Notes under the pieces: model-generated
Told to the model about the DNA's origin: nothing
Databases searched by the model: none
Seen by the model: only the letters and a program-made list of their open reading frames with translations
In this document: positions 1 through 10,800 of the stretch, one piece after another
Layout: each line of letters begins with the position of its first letter
How positions within the stretch are numbered: position 1 is the stretch's first letter
Program-made: the position numbers and the translations under genes
Assembly (NCBI RefSeq): GCF_016798225.1
Contig: NZ_JAEUYX010000007.1
Location: 1-64,000, forward strand
Length of the DNA: 64,000 nt
Reading direction: 5' to 3'
Source of the DNA: Anaerococcus sp. mt242
Lineage (GTDB): Bacteria > Bacillota > Clostridia > Tissierellales > Peptoniphilaceae

Positions 1-10
1 TTTTGGCATG

Positions 11-48
11 AAAAAAACCCCTCAATCCATATTCCGGATTTTGGGGTT
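11..48 (-). terminator. Intrinsic terminator of the ATP-grasp ligase gene
   Basis: On the minus strand, CCCC and AATCC are mirrored by GGATT and GGGG around a short AT-rich loop, and the stem is followed by a run of seven T. It lies about 30 bases after the TAG stop of the ligase gene. There is a two-base internal mismatch in the stem. The plus strand has no T-run, so it should act on minus-strand transcription only. Confidence 0.75.
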
Positions 49-78
49 CAGCTCAAAACTGATCCTGCTTTTTTAATA

Positions 79-1092
79 CTAAAATTTTCCTATACCTAAT
101 TTTTTATTATCTGCACCCTTGTTGTAAGCTGATTTTACTAATTTATCAATTAGTTCTTCGTACTCAATCCCTGAGGCTTTTGCTTCTAAAACATATGGAG
201 ATGAAGTTTTAGATAATCCTGGCATGGTATTTATTTCCATTATATAAGGCTCGCCATCTGCATTAAGTCTAATATCAATTCTTGCGTAAGTATCACAATT
301 CATAGCCTTAAAAGATTTGATGGCTAGGTATTTCATTTCTAGCTCTAATTCTTCATCAATTTCAGCTGGAGTAGTTTTAATAGTCCATTTATTTTTAACG
401 ACATCCTTAGTTCTAAAGTTAACTCCACTTTCTTTATCAAAAGTAATTTCGGTTACCTCTAATGCTTTTATCTCACCCATATCTTCAAGAACTCCGACAG
501 TAAATTCTCTACCTGGGAGGAATTCTTCAATGATTATTGGTGGGTTTACTTCAGAAAATATCCTGTCTAAAGTTTTTTCTAAATCTTCTTCGTTTTCTAC
601 CAAAGAATCACTCCTGATTCCTACTGAAACAGCTTCTGATTCTGGTTTTACAAATAGGGGATAGCTTTCTTTAAGCTCTTCTTTTAACTCTTCATCTTTT
701 GAAAATAAGATTTGTGATTTTACTATTGGTAAACCATGAGATGCTAAAATTAAGTTTGCAGTCTCCTTTGAGAGAGCAGTAGCTTGCGCTAGCATACCGC
801 TTCCTACTATTGGAATTCCTAGTAATTCTAATGCTGCAAATACATTTCCTTGAAGTTTTAGATTTTCTAATGGATCGTAATGGATAAATATTACATCAAG
901 TCCCTCAATTTCCATAATATTTCTCATCATATCGATATTTGCTGGGATCTCATAAACTTCGTGGTTTTTATATTCCAATGCTTCTTTTATAGATGATAGC
1001 ATATTTTTCATAATCCTATCTGCATTTGGATTTACCTGTCTGATTTCTTCTGTCATGTTTTCGTATTCTGCGTAAACTAAAGCAACTTTCAT
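79..1092 (-). CDS. D-alanine--D-alanine ligase-like ATP-grasp protein
   Basis: This 337-residue protein has an ATP-grasp fold typical of D-Ala-D-Ala ligases. The phosphate-binding segment VKPESEAVSVGI is near residue 148. The C-terminal metal-binding region has ARIDIRL and MEINTMPGL (about 268-295), followed by the AxxxGIxYxELI helix shared with Ddl. These enzymes join two D-alanines with ATP for peptidoglycan. The N-terminal 100 residues lack the usual glycine-rich GGxSxEHEVS segment, so substrate choice may differ; it could be the sole Ddl, a divergent paralogue or another dipeptide ligase. An AAGGAAGAG ribosome site precedes ATG 1092. The upstream tdk terminator means it is transcribed separately from ychF-tdk, and it has its own terminator at 11-48. 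Confidence 0.75.
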   Translation of the reverse strand: MKVALVYAEYENMTEEIRQVNPNADRIMKNMLSSIKEALEYKNHEVYEIPANIDMMRNIMEIEGLDVIFIHYDPLENLKLQGNVFAALELLGIPIVGSGMLAQATALSKETANLILASHGLPIVKSQILFSKDEELKEELKESYPLFVKPESEAVSVGIRSDSLVENEEDLEKTLDRIFSEVNPPIIIEEFLPGREFTVGVLEDMGEIKALEVTEITFDKESGVNFRTKDVVKNKWTIKTTPAEIDEELELEMKYLAIKSFKAMNCDTYARIDIRLNADGEPYIMEINTMPGLSKTSSPYVLEAKASGIEYEELIDKLVKSAYNKGADNKKLGIGKF

Positions 1093-1141
1093 ATGTACTC
1101 TTCCTTTTATAACATTAATATAGTAAATTATTTCCTGATAA

Positions 1142-1173
1142 ACAAAAAGAATTAGGTTTATTCACCTAATTCT
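1142..1173 (-). terminator. Terminator overlapping the end of tdk
   Basis: On the minus strand a perfect 10-bp inverted repeat (AGAATTAGGT / ACCTAATTCT, loop GAATAA) is followed by a T-rich tail. The left arm codes for the last residues of thymidine kinase and the loop holds its TAA stop. Confidence 0.85.
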
Positions 1174-1766
1174 AATGATATTTGGTTTTTGGTTTTTTCT
1201 CGTTCGCCCATCATTTGATTGTAGCATTCCCTGCATAATGGTTCATACTTATCTTTTGAACCAATTTGGATTCTTGATTCATCAGTTGATTTTCTGTATG
1301 ATGCCCAGGCATCGTCACCACAATTTGCACAAATGGCATGGTGCTTGGTAAGCTCATCTGCAATTGGCATAATTTCTTTTATAATTTCAAATGGTCTAGT
1401 TTTATAATCCATATCAAGTCCTGAGACTACGATGGTGATATTTTTTGCCATAAGTTCATTAAAAATATCGATAACTTCGGTTGGATCATTTGGGAAAAAT
1501 TGCACTTCATCAATTCCTATGGCATCTAGCTCGTGCTTGGTTGCGTATTCCAGAACATCATTTAGATTTTCAACCTTTATGGCATCTAATTCTAAGTTAT
1601 CATGAGAAACTATTTTTTTATCATCGTCACGATTATCAATTGCTGGCTTAAAGGCGGCAATCTTGTAATTAGCAATGCGCATCCTATAAAGCTCGCGCCA
1701 TAGGGAAGTGGTTTTGCCTGAAAACATTGATCCTGTATGAACTATTAGTTTTCCTTGTTTTTTCAT
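1158..1766 (-). CDS. tdk: Thymidine kinase (type II)
   Basis: This 202-residue protein phosphorylates thymidine to dTMP with ATP in pyrimidine salvage. The P-loop GSMFSGKT is at residues 12-19. The Walker B region is IGIDEVQFF, with the catalytic glutamate. Two zinc-binding CxxC pairs follow (CANC near 145 and CREC near 176) and flank the thymidine lasso region. Length and motif order match the family. It lies 9 bases after ychF with an AAGGTTAG ribosome site, so the two are co-transcribed. Its last codons form the left arm of the terminator at 1142-1173. Confidence 0.95.
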   Translation of the reverse strand: MKKQGKLIVHTGSMFSGKTTSLWRELYRMRIANYKIAAFKPAIDNRDDDKKIVSHDNLELDAIKVENLNDVLEYATKHELDAIGIDEVQFFPNDPTEVIDIFNELMAKNITIVVSGLDMDYKTRPFEIIKEIMPIADELTKHHAICANCGDDAWASYRKSTDESRIQIGSKDKYEPLCRECYNQMMGEREKTKNQISLELGE

Positions 1767-1775
1767 TATCTAACC

Positions 1776-2873
1776 TTACACATTAAATCTAAAGTTAACT
1801 ACATCACCATCTTGCATAATATAATCTTTGCCTTCCATTCTTAAAAGGCCTTTCTCACGAGCAGCATTTATAGATCCACTATTTACTAAATCATCGTAAG
1901 AAACTATTTCTGCTTTTATAAATCCTCGGGAGATGTCAGTATGGATTTTGCTAGCTGCATCCACTGCTTTGGTACCATCTTTTATAGTCCAAGCGCGTGT
2001 TTCCATTTCACCAGTTGTTAGAAATGAAATGAGATCTAGGGTTTTGTAGCTATCTTTTATAACTTTATCAGTACCAGACTCGTTTAAACCAAGCATAGAT
2101 AGGAAATCTTCTTTTTCTTCATCTGTATCAAGTTCTGAGATTTCCTGCTCGATTTTTGCAGATACTATAGAAACTTCTGCATTTTCATTTGCTGCAAATT
2201 CACGAACTTTTGCAACATATTGATTATCAGCTCCATCATTTGCTGCATCATCTTCATTTACATTACAAACATAGATTATCGGTTTTGTTGAAAGTAATTG
2301 GTAAGAACGAAGCAGTTTTCTTTCATCATCTGTTAGGTTAAGGACTCTGGCTGATTTTCCTTCTTCAAGCACAGCCTTTACCTTATCCAAAACTTCTACC
2401 TCTTTAGCCACTTCCTTATCATTTCTTGCAACTTTTCTACGTTTTTCTAAAACTTTATCAATCATATCAAGGTCAGCAAAAATTAATTCTAAGTTTATGG
2501 TTTCGATATCACGGATAGGATCAACGAATCCATCAACGTGTGTTACATTTGGATCATCAAAACATCTTAAAACTTCAACAATAGCATCAGTTTCTCTAAT
2601 ATTTGATAAAAACTGGTTGCCTAGACCCTCACCTTTAGAAGCGCCTTTTACAAGACCGGCTATATCATAAAATTCAATTGCAGCCGGAACTATTTTTTTT
2701 GACTCACTGATTTTAGCTAGGACATCTAGTCTTTCATCAGGTACATTTACTAGCCCCACATTTGGATCAATTGTTGCAAAAGGATAGTTTGCAATAAGTG
2801 CTCCAGCTTTTGTAATAGCATTAAATAAAGTTGATTTTCCAACGTTTGGCAAACCTACAATTCCAAGTTTCAT
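1776..2873 (-). CDS. ychF: Redox-regulated ATPase/GTPase YchF (OLA1 family)
   Basis: This 365-residue Obg-related P-loop protein binds ribosomes and hydrolyses ATP in preference to GTP. The G1 motif GLPNVGKST starts at residue 6 and the switch [16 protein letters not shown] lies near residue 70. A coiled-coil insertion (about 130-200) and a C-terminal TGS domain (about 280-365) follow, as usual for YchF. NVNE (about 205) replaces the canonical NKxD, which agrees with relaxed nucleotide choice in this family. The ribosome site GAGGGGTGAT precedes ATG 2873. It is the first gene of the ychF-tdk operon. Confidence 0.96.
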   Translation of the reverse strand: MKLGIVGLPNVGKSTLFNAITKAGALIANYPFATIDPNVGLVNVPDERLDVLAKISESKKIVPAAIEFYDIAGLVKGASKGEGLGNQFLSNIRETDAIVEVLRCFDDPNVTHVDGFVDPIRDIETINLELIFADLDMIDKVLEKRRKVARNDKEVAKEVEVLDKVKAVLEEGKSARVLNLTDDERKLLRSYQLLSTKPIIYVCNVNEDDAANDGADNQYVAKVREFAANENAEVSIVSAKIEQEISELDTDEEKEDFLSMLGLNESGTDKVIKDSYKTLDLISFLTTGEMETRAWTIKDGTKAVDAASKIHTDISRGFIKAEIVSYDDLVNSGSINAAREKGLLRMEGKDYIMQDGDVVNFRFNV

Positions 2874-2914
2874 TTATATTATCACCCCTCTAATATTTTT
2901 ACACGATTGTATTT

Positions 2915-2942
2915 ATTATAATTGATTTGCTAAAAAATTCAA
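2915..2942 (-). promoter_or_regulatory. Sigma-A-type promoter of ychF-tdk
   Basis: On the minus strand there is TTGAAT (2937-2942), a 16-base spacer and a perfect TATAAT (2915-2920), about 40 bases upstream of the ychF start codon. Confidence 0.65.
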
Positions 2943-2976
2943 TCACTGATATGCTACCAAAAAGAGTGCTAAAAGG

Positions 2977-2982
2977 TATAAT
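2977..2982 (+). promoter_or_regulatory. Possible -10 element of the pepP-uvrC-hprK operon
   Basis: TATAAT on the plus strand lies 70 bases before ATG 3052 in the divergent intergenic region. I see no convincing -35 at the right spacing, so this is tentative. Confidence 0.35.
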
Positions 2983-3051
2983 TATTTTATAAAATCAAGG
3001 AATTTTAACCTTTTAACAAAGTTACTTTTTTAAATATTTAAGGGAGTTTAT

Positions 3052-4827
3052 ATGAATATAGATCAAAGATTAGAAGACTTAAGAAATTTAATGGCAGAAA
3101 GAAAAATAGAAGCATACATAATTCCAACTTCTGATCCACATCAGTCAGAATATCTAGCAGCTCATTATAAAGAAAGAGAATTTATTTCTGGATTTACTGG
3201 TTCTGCGGGAACTGCTGTTGTTACACCAAATGAAGCAAAAGTGTGGACAGACTCCAGATATTTTTTACAAGCAGAAAAAGAATTGTCTAGATCAGAATTT
3301 GAATTAATGAAATTAGGAGATGAAGACTATCCATCTGTTGAAGAATACCTAGACCAAAGTGTAAGTGAATTTGGAAAAATTGCCTTTAATGGAAATTTGT
3401 TTTCAGTAAGAGAATATAAAAAACTCAGCGAATCAATGGGATCACGTACTCTAGTATCTGATATTGATTATATTTCAAAATTATGGAAAAACCGTCCAGA
3501 TTTAAGAAAAGATAAAGCTTGGTTATTAGGCGAAGAATATACTGGCGAAAGTACAGAATCAAAATTAAGTCGTATTAGGGAAGAAATGAAGAAAAATGAA
3601 TACGATTATTATTTTATAGGGGCAGTAGAAGACATATGCTGGCTTTTAAATATCCGTGGAAATGATATTGATTTTAATCCAGTTGTTCTATCTTACATGC
3701 TAATTTCAAAAGATAGGGCCTACTTATGCATAGACCAAGAAAAATTAGATGGAGAAGTAAAAGAATATTTAGATGAAAACAAAATAAAAATTCATTCATA
3801 TGATTATATTTTTACACTATTAAAAGATATTCCTGGAAAAAATCGTATTTTCCTAGATCCAGCTCGTACTAATGTAGCAATTTATGATGCAATAAACTCC
3901 AATGTTAAGGTATCCACTGGGACAAATATTACTACAAATATGAAGGCGATAAAAAGTGAAAAAGAAATAGAAAATACTAAAGAAGCTTACATTATAGATG
4001 GAATAACCTTAGTGAAATTCTTTAATTGGTTAGAAGTAGGAGCAACAACTGGTACATTAAACGAATATGTAGCTAGTAAAAAGCTTCGTGAACTCCGTGC
4101 AGAAAATGAGAGCTTTGTAGAAGAATCTTTTGAATCAATCATAGGATTTAAGGATAATGCAGCCATAGTTCACTACGCGCCAGCAGATGTGGGCTCAAAA
4201 ACAATTAGAACAAATGGAATGATTTTGATAGATTCAGGCGCTCACTATAAAGAAGGAACGACTGATATAACAAGAACTATTGCACTTGGAGAACTTAGTC
4301 AAGCAGAAAAAGATGATTACACCTTAGTTTTAAAATCACACATTGCACTATTTTTAGCGAAATTTAAAGAAAAAACCACTGGATCAAGATTAGATGCTAT
4401 TGCTAAATATCCATTATGGCAAGCAGGAAAGGACTTTTTCCACGGAACAGGACACGGTGTTGGTTATCTATTAACAGTTCACGAAGGACCACAAAGACTT
4501 GGTATGGGACCTGGATCAGAGATAGAATTTAAAGAACATATGTTTACATCAGTTGAACCAGGTTTATATATTGCAGGCAGCCACGGAATTAGAATAGAAA
4601 ATCAAGCTGTTGTGAAAAAAGCAATGGGAAATGAATTTGGTAAGTTTTTAGAATTTGAAAATCTAACCTACCTTCCAATTGACACACGTCCAATAAATAT
4701 TGATATGTTAACAAATGATGAGATTAACTGGATTAATGATTACAATCAAAAATGCGAAGAAGTTTTAGCTCCACACCTAGAAGGAGCAGATTTAGAGTAT
4801 TTGAAAGAGAGTTGTAGACAAATTTGA
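3052..4827 (+). CDS. Xaa-Pro aminopeptidase (aminopeptidase P, M24B)
   Basis: This 591-residue cytosolic metallopeptidase removes an N-terminal residue preceding proline. It has two creatinase-like N-terminal domains (about 1-300) and a pita-bread catalytic domain (about 310-525). Metal ligands appear in IDSGAHYKEGTTDITRT (about 395), HGTGHGVG (about 465), the SVEPGLY glutamate (about 503) and GIRIENQ (about 520). A C-terminal M24_C domain follows. The length matches the long three-domain form rather than the 350-residue PepQ/YpdF type. The ribosome site is AGGGAG. It overlaps uvrC by 4 bases and heads a likely three-gene operon. Confidence 0.92.
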   Translation: MNIDQRLEDLRNLMAERKIEAYIIPTSDPHQSEYLAAHYKEREFISGFTGSAGTAVVTPNEAKVWTDSRYFLQAEKELSRSEFELMKLGDEDYPSVEEYLDQSVSEFGKIAFNGNLFSVREYKKLSESMGSRTLVSDIDYISKLWKNRPDLRKDKAWLLGEEYTGESTESKLSRIREEMKKNEYDYYFIGAVEDICWLLNIRGNDIDFNPVVLSYMLISKDRAYLCIDQEKLDGEVKEYLDENKIKIHSYDYIFTLLKDIPGKNRIFLDPARTNVAIYDAINSNVKVSTGTNITTNMKAIKSEKEIENTKEAYIIDGITLVKFFNWLEVGATTGTLNEYVASKKLRELRAENESFVEESFESIIGFKDNAAIVHYAPADVGSKTIRTNGMILIDSGAHYKEGTTDITRTIALGELSQAEKDDYTLVLKSHIALFLAKFKEKTTGSRLDAIAKYPLWQAGKDFFHGTGHGVGYLLTVHEGPQRLGMGPGSEIEFKEHMFTSVEPGLYIAGSHGIRIENQAVVKKAMGNEFGKFLEFENLTYLPIDTRPINIDMLTNDEINWINDYNQKCEEVLAPHLEGADLEYLKESCRQI

Positions 4828-6674
4828 GTAAAGAAGAACTAAGGGCGAAGCTTAAAGAACTTCCTGATTTGCCAGGAGTTTATATAATTAGAAATGCCGA
4901 TGATGAAATAATCTATGTCGGAAAGGCTATTTCTCTTAAAAAAAGGGTTCGCCAATATTTTGATAACAATAAAAACAAGGGTGCCAAAGTTTTGGCCATG
5001 GTTTCCCACATTGACCACTTTGAATATATCATAGTAGAAAATGAAGTGGAGGCCTTGGTTTTAGAATCAAACTTAATCAAAAAAAATAGACCAAAATACA
5101 ATATCGTCCTTCGAGATGACAAGCAATACCCTTATATAAAAATCACAAACGAAAAATTTCCCCGTATCCAAAAAGTAAGACAGATTTATAATGATAAGGC
5201 TAATTATTATGGGCCATATCCTGATGCCTATGCAGTAAATGATGCCATAGATTTATTTCATCTATACTATCCATTTAGAACTTGCAATCTAGATTTTGAA
5301 AAAGGACAGACATTAGATAGACCATGTCTTAATTATTTTATTAAAAAATGTAACGGACCTTGTACCCATGATGAAGATGAGAGTCGCTACATGAAGCATT
5401 TAGATGATATAAAACTTTTTTTGGAAAACAAGTCTGATAAGATTCCAGAATGGGTTTTAGATAAGATGAATGAATCTAGTGCTAATTTAAATTTTGAAAT
5501 GGCTTCAAAATATAGAGATTATTACAAGGCGCTATCAACGATATCCGAAAGACAAAAAGTTACAGAAGCTGCCGGAGAAGATATGGATATTATTGCCATG
5601 AGCAAGGGTGTAACAGCTATTGTCATGCAAGTTTTCTTCATGCGTCAAGGAAAAATTGTAGAACGTGAACATTTTATAATAAAAAATGACTATGTAGAAA
5701 CCGATAAAGATATCATGAGCTCTTTTATCAAGCAATTCTACCTTGACATAATGTATATACCAAAAGAAATTTTGATAGAGACAGAGCCAGATGATTTAGA
5801 AACTATAAATGAATTCTTAAATCAAAAACGTGGGACAAAAGTCTTAATCCATAAGCCAAAACTTGGCAAGAAGAGAGATTTAATAAATATGGCTCTTACT
5901 AATGCCAATGATATGCGCATAAAATACGAAAAGCAAGCTGAAAAAAAAGAACGTAAGAAGTCAGCAGGTATCAATCAGCTAAAAGATATTTTGGATATGA
6001 CGGAGATAAAACGTATCGAATGTTATGATATTTCAAATACATCAGGTGTTCAGTCTGTAGGATCTATGGTAGTTTTTGAAGATGGTCATCCAAATCCAAA
6101 AGAATATCGCAAATTTAAAATAAAAACTATTGAAGGACCAAATGACTATGGTTCCTTAAAAGAAGTATTAACTCGTAGATTTAAAAATGGTATAAAAGAG
6201 ATGGAAAATGGCAATACTTCTACAGGTTTTGGAAATATGCCAGATTTAATTTTAATGGATGGTGGAAAGGGTCAGGTTTCATCAGCCCTAGAAATCCTTG
6301 ATGAATTTAAATTGGATATAGAAATTGCAGGACTTGTAAAAGATGATAAGCACACCACCCGTGCTATAATTTATCAAGGTCAAGAGATATTTATTAACCG
6401 AAATGATCCGGTTTATAAATTAATTTACGAAATCCAAGAAGAAGCCCATAGATTTGCAATAAATTATCATAGAAAACTTATGCAAAATACAATGAAAACA
6501 TCTGAGCTTGATAATATCAAGGGTGTAGGAATAAAGACTAGAACTAATTTATATAAACATTTTAAAAGCATATCCAATATTAAAAAAGCTAGTGTTGAAG
6601 AACTAATGGAAGTACCCTTAGTCGGCAGAGCCCAAGCCCTTGAAATTTACAAATACTTTAGATTAAAGGGATAG
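4824..6674 (+). CDS. uvrC: Excinuclease ABC subunit C
   Basis: This 616-residue nuclease makes both incisions around bulky lesions after UvrA/UvrB loading. The N-terminal GIY-YIG nuclease (about 12-95) includes LPGVYII and IIYVGKA. A UVR domain (about 200-235) binds UvrB. The RNase H-like second nuclease (about 380-500) includes ECYDISNTSG and ILMDGGKGQ. Tandem helix-hairpin-helix motifs end the protein (IKGVGIKTR, VPLVGRAQA). The start is TTG at 4824, overlapping the pepP stop as TTGA; no ATG fits before the GIY domain. Translational coupling to pepP is likely. Confidence 0.95.
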   Translation: MSKEELRAKLKELPDLPGVYIIRNADDEIIYVGKAISLKKRVRQYFDNNKNKGAKVLAMVSHIDHFEYIIVENEVEALVLESNLIKKNRPKYNIVLRDDKQYPYIKITNEKFPRIQKVRQIYNDKANYYGPYPDAYAVNDAIDLFHLYYPFRTCNLDFEKGQTLDRPCLNYFIKKCNGPCTHDEDESRYMKHLDDIKLFLENKSDKIPEWVLDKMNESSANLNFEMASKYRDYYKALSTISERQKVTEAAGEDMDIIAMSKGVTAIVMQVFFMRQGKIVEREHFIIKNDYVETDKDIMSSFIKQFYLDIMYIPKEILIETEPDDLETINEFLNQKRGTKVLIHKPKLGKKRDLINMALTNANDMRIKYEKQAEKKERKKSAGINQLKDILDMTEIKRIECYDISNTSGVQSVGSMVVFEDGHPNPKEYRKFKIKTIEGPNDYGSLKEVLTRRFKNGIKEMENGNTSTGFGNMPDLILMDGGKGQVSSALEILDEFKLDIEIAGLVKDDKHTTRAIIYQGQEIFINRNDPVYKLIYEIQEEAHRFAINYHRKLMQNTMKTSELDNIKGVGIKTRTNLYKHFKSISNIKKASVEELMEVPLVGRAQALEIYKYFRLKG

Positions 6675-6690
6675 AAATAGGAGCATATTT

Positions 6691-7731
6691 ATGGATAAAA
6701 ATAACAATATGGTGGATAAATCATTAAATGAGCCTCAAGAATCAATGGTGGAAAGCGAAACTATATTAAAAGAATTACAATTAGGTGAGGAAAAAAATAC
6801 TATAAAACTTCATAAGGTTGTTGAAAGATTAGGACTTGAAATTGTCCACCAATCATCAGATTATTATGATATTTGTCTGTTAAGCGCTGATGTAAATCGT
6901 CCTGGTTTACAATTGGCAGGATACTTAGAAGATTTTCCCTATAAGAGACTTCAAGTTATTGGTTCTGTCGAATACACATATCTTACAGGACTAGATAGTA
7001 AGCTTCAATATGAAAGATTTAGAGGCATACTTTCATATAGCATTCCTGCGGTAATTTTTTCTTATGATGTTGACATTAACCATGACATATTAGACTTAGC
7101 CGATTATTATGACAAAACAGTCTTAAGATCACCAGCAAAAACAACTAAATTAATTTCTGATATTTCTGATGAACTAGAATATCAGTTAGCCCCAAGAAGC
7201 AATGTCCATGGTGAGCTTTTGGAAGTTTTCGGTGTTGGGGTTTTAATTATGGGAAAATCCTCAGTTGGAAAAAGTGAAACTGCCCTAGATCTTGTAAACC
7301 GCGGTCACAGATTAGTTGCAGATGATATGGTTGATATAATGGCTATTGATAACAAAATTATTGGTGAGTCGCCAGATAATATCCGTCATTATATGGAAAT
7401 AAGAGGGCTTGGAATAGTAAATGTGAGACGTTTATACGGTACAGGGTCGGTTAAAAATAGTACGCAAGTAGAAATGGTAATCGAGCTTGAGCAATGGAAA
7501 GAAGATTACGAGTACGACAGACTAGGGCTTGATGATCATTATATTGAGCTATTAGATGTCAAATTACCTCACTTAGTTGTTCCGGTTAGAGCAGGGCGAA
7601 ATCTAGCTATGATTGTAGAAGTGGCTGCTATGAACCAAAGAGAGAAAAATTTTGGCTATAATGCAGCTCGTGTAATGACAAATAAGATATTTCATAAAGA
7701 ATTAGTTGATGAAAACGATGACTTTGAATAA
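6691..7731 (+). CDS. hprK: HPr kinase/phosphorylase
   Basis: This 346-residue protein phosphorylates and dephosphorylates Ser46 of HPr, controlling carbon catabolite repression and sugar uptake. The P-loop GKSSVGKS is near residue 188. The catalytic ADD follows near 212, and the family signature EIRGLGIVNVRRLYG near 235. The N-terminal domain (about 37-160) is typical, but about 35 acidic, asparagine-rich residues precede it, making the protein longer than the usual 310. ATAGGAG lies 7 bases before ATG 6691, supporting the long form. It closes the pepP-uvrC-hprK operon at the terminator 7712-7751. Confidence 0.95.
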   Translation: MDKNNNMVDKSLNEPQESMVESETILKELQLGEEKNTIKLHKVVERLGLEIVHQSSDYYDICLLSADVNRPGLQLAGYLEDFPYKRLQVIGSVEYTYLTGLDSKLQYERFRGILSYSIPAVIFSYDVDINHDILDLADYYDKTVLRSPAKTTKLISDISDELEYQLAPRSNVHGELLEVFGVGVLIMGKSSVGKSETALDLVNRGHRLVADDMVDIMAIDNKIIGESPDNIRHYMEIRGLGIVNVRRLYGTGSVKNSTQVEMVIELEQWKEDYEYDRLGLDDHYIELLDVKLPHLVVPVRAGRNLAMIVEVAAMNQREKNFGYNAARVMTNKIFHKELVDENDDFE

Positions 7732-7751
7732 GTTTATCGTTTTTATTTTTT
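7712..7751 (+). terminator. Terminator overlapping the end of hprK
   Basis: AAAACGAT and ATCGTTTT pair, with an inner ACTT/AAGT stem. A T-rich tail follows. The hprK stop codon lies inside the hairpin. Confidence 0.75.
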
Positions 7752-7813
7752 TGCAAATATATTGGTTAATTTTTAAATAAATTAATTATTTTGATATTAT
7801 TTACCAAAGGCTC

Positions 7814-7842
7814 TTGACATTCGCTTTCATCTTATCTATACT
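7814..7842 (+). promoter_or_regulatory. Near-consensus promoter of pyruvate:ferredoxin oxidoreductase
   Basis: A perfect -35 TTGACA (7814-7819), a 17-base spacer and TATACT (7837-7842) lie 49 bases upstream of ATG 7892. This is one of the strongest promoters in the window and fits a highly expressed gene. Confidence 0.88.
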
Positions 7843-7891
7843 TAAATTAGTGTTAACGATAATTGCTTATTAATTATTTTAGGAGGTCTAA

Positions 7892-10800
7892 ATGACAATT
7901 ACTAGAGCAATGAAGACTATGGACGGTAATACCGCTGCAGCTCACGTATCATACGCATTTACTGACGTTGCAACCATTTACCCAATCACACCATCTTCAC
8001 CAATGCCAGAATCTATTGATGTATGGTCATCAAATGGACGTAAAAATGTTTTCGATAGAGAAGTTATGGTTAAAGAAATGCAATCTGAGGCAGGAGCAGC
8101 AGCAGCATTTCACGGTTCACTTGCAGCAGGAGCACTAACTACTACATACACAGCAAGTCAAGGTTTATTATTAATGATACCTAACATGTATAAAGTTGCT
8201 GGAGAAAGATTACCAGGTGTATTCCACGTTGCAGCTAGAACTGTTGCTACACACGCACTTTCAATCTACGGAGACCATTCAGATATATATGCAGCTAGAC
8301 AAACAGGTGTAGCTATGCTTTGCTCAAACTCTGTACAAGAAGTTATGGACTTATCACCAGTATCTCACTTATCAGCTATTAAAGGTAGAGTACCATTTGT
8401 TAACTTCTTTGACGGATTTAGAACAAGCCACGAAATCCAAAAAATTAATGTTTGGGATTACGAAACATTAGAAAACCTTGTAGATTTCGAAGCAGTTGAT
8501 AATTTCAAAAATAACTCACTTAACCCAGAAAGACCAAAACACATGGGTACAGCTGAGAAGAATATCTTCTTCCAAAGAACAGTTTCAAGAAACAATGCTT
8601 ACACAGAAATCGTGGGTATTGTAGAAGATTACATGAACCAAATTAACGAATTAATCGGTACAAACTACGGTCTATTCAACTACTACGGTCAAGAAGATGC
8701 TGAAGAAGTTATCGTAGCTATGGGTTCTGTAAACCAAACAATTCGTGAAACAATTGATGAATTAGTAAAAGACGGTTACAAAATTGGTTTAGTAGAAGTT
8801 CACCTTTACAGACCATTCTCTAAAGAACACTTATTAAAAGTTGTTCCTAACACAGTTAAGAAAATCGCAGTTCTTGATAGAACAAAAGAACACGGAGCTG
8901 AAGGACAACCTTTATACCTAGATGTTAAATCAGCATTCTACGGAGTAGAAAACGCACCAGTTATCTATGGTGGTATCTACGGACTTTCAAGTAAAGATAC
9001 AGTTCCTGGAGATATCAAAGCTGTTTATGACAACCTTAGAAAAGAAGATACAAAAGATAACTTCACACTTTCAATCACAGATGATGTTACAAACACATCT
9101 TTAGAAAGAGAAGACTTCAAAGTACGTCACGAAGGTACAACAAGATGTAAATTCTGGGGATTCGGATCTGATGGTACTGTTGGTGCTAACAAACAAGCTA
9201 TCAAAATCATCGGTGATAACACAGACATGTTTGCTCAAGGATACTTTGACTATGACTCTAAAAAATCAGGTGGTTTAACAGTATCTCACTTAAGATTTGG
9301 TAAAGAACCAATCAAATCAACATACCTACTTGACGAAGCTGACTTTATGTCACTTTCAAAACAAGCTTACCTACACCAATATGATGTATTAAAAGGGCTT
9401 AAAGATGGTGGTACATTCCTTCTTAACACAACTTGGAGTGAAGAAGATTTAGACGAACACCTTCCAGCAAATGTAAAAAGATACCTTGCTGAACACAATA
9501 TTAACTTCTACATCATTGATGCAAGCCACATTGCTCAAGAAATTGGACTAGGTTCAAGAACAAATATGATTATGCAAGCTGCATTCTTTAACTTATCTCA
9601 AGTACTTCCAATTGAAGAAGCTGTTGGATACTTAAAAGATTCTATAGTTAAAGCTTACGGTCACAAAGGTGATGATATTGTAAACATGAACTATTCAGCA
9701 GTAGATGCAGGTCTAGAAGCAGCTAAAAAAGTAGAAGTTCCAGCTGAATGGGCAAACGCTACTGAAGAAGAAAAAGCTGAACAAGCAGAAATGTCAGAAT
9801 TCGTTAAAAACATCTTAAGACCAATGATTGAACAAAAAGAAGATGACATTCCAGTATCTGCTTTCGTAGATCTTAATATTGAAAATGGTGAATTCCCATC
9901 TGGTACAACAGAAGTTGAAAAACGTGGTATTGCTCTAAATGTTCCAGAATGGCAAATGGAAAATTGTATCCAATGTAACCAATGTTCATTTGTATGTCCT
10001 CACGCTGTAATTAGACCATTCCTAGTAACAGAAGATGAAAAAGCAAATGCACCTGAAGGTTTCGAAACAAAACAAGCTATTGGAAAAGGAATGGAACAAT
10101 ACGAATTTAGAATTCAAGTATCTCCACTAGACTGTACAGGTTGTGGAAACTGTGCTGATATCTGTCCAGCTCCAGAAAAAGCTCTTCTAATGAAACCATT
10201 CGATGAACAAGTAGAAAGTCAAAAAGAAAACTGGGAATACGCTCACGAAGAAGTTGGTTACAAAGAAGATGTTATGGATGATAAAACACTTAAAGGAAGC
10301 CAATTCAAACAACCATTACTTCAATTCTCAGGAGCTTGTGCAGGTTGTGGTGAAACTCCATATGCTAAACTTGTTACACAATTATTCGGTGACAGAATGT
10401 ATGTTGCAAACGCAACAGGTTGTTCATCAATCTGGGGAGCAAGTGCACCAGCTATGTCATACACAATCAACCAAGAATCAGGTAAAGGTCCAGCTTGGGG
10501 TAACTCATTATTCGAAGATGCTGCTGAATACGGATATGGTATCAAATTAGCTGCAGAATCAAATAAATTACTTCTTGAAACAAGAATGAATTCATTCTTA
10601 GACTTAAACCTTGATACACCACTTAATGAAGCATTTAAAATGTGGTTAGAAGGTAAAGAAGATGTAAACTCATCTAAAGAAGCAACAGCTAAAATTCTTA
10701 CACTTGAAAACGAAACAGTTGACAGTGAAGAAGGTAAAGCTCTTCTAGAAGATATTTACAACCTAAAAGACTACATGATTAAAAAATCATTATGGATCTT

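Noticed and set aside
317-664. Plus-strand open frame inside the Ddl-like gene
   Set aside because: It lies opposite a gene with clear family motifs, has a Ser-rich composition typical of an antisense frame and lacks a ribosome site. The same applies to other long antisense frames, for example 42429-43031 and 35308-35832.
7849-7866. GTTAAC palindrome after the nifJ promoter as a Rex or cre site
   Set aside because: The flanks do not match the TTGTGAA-type Rex or the cre consensus well enough to support it.
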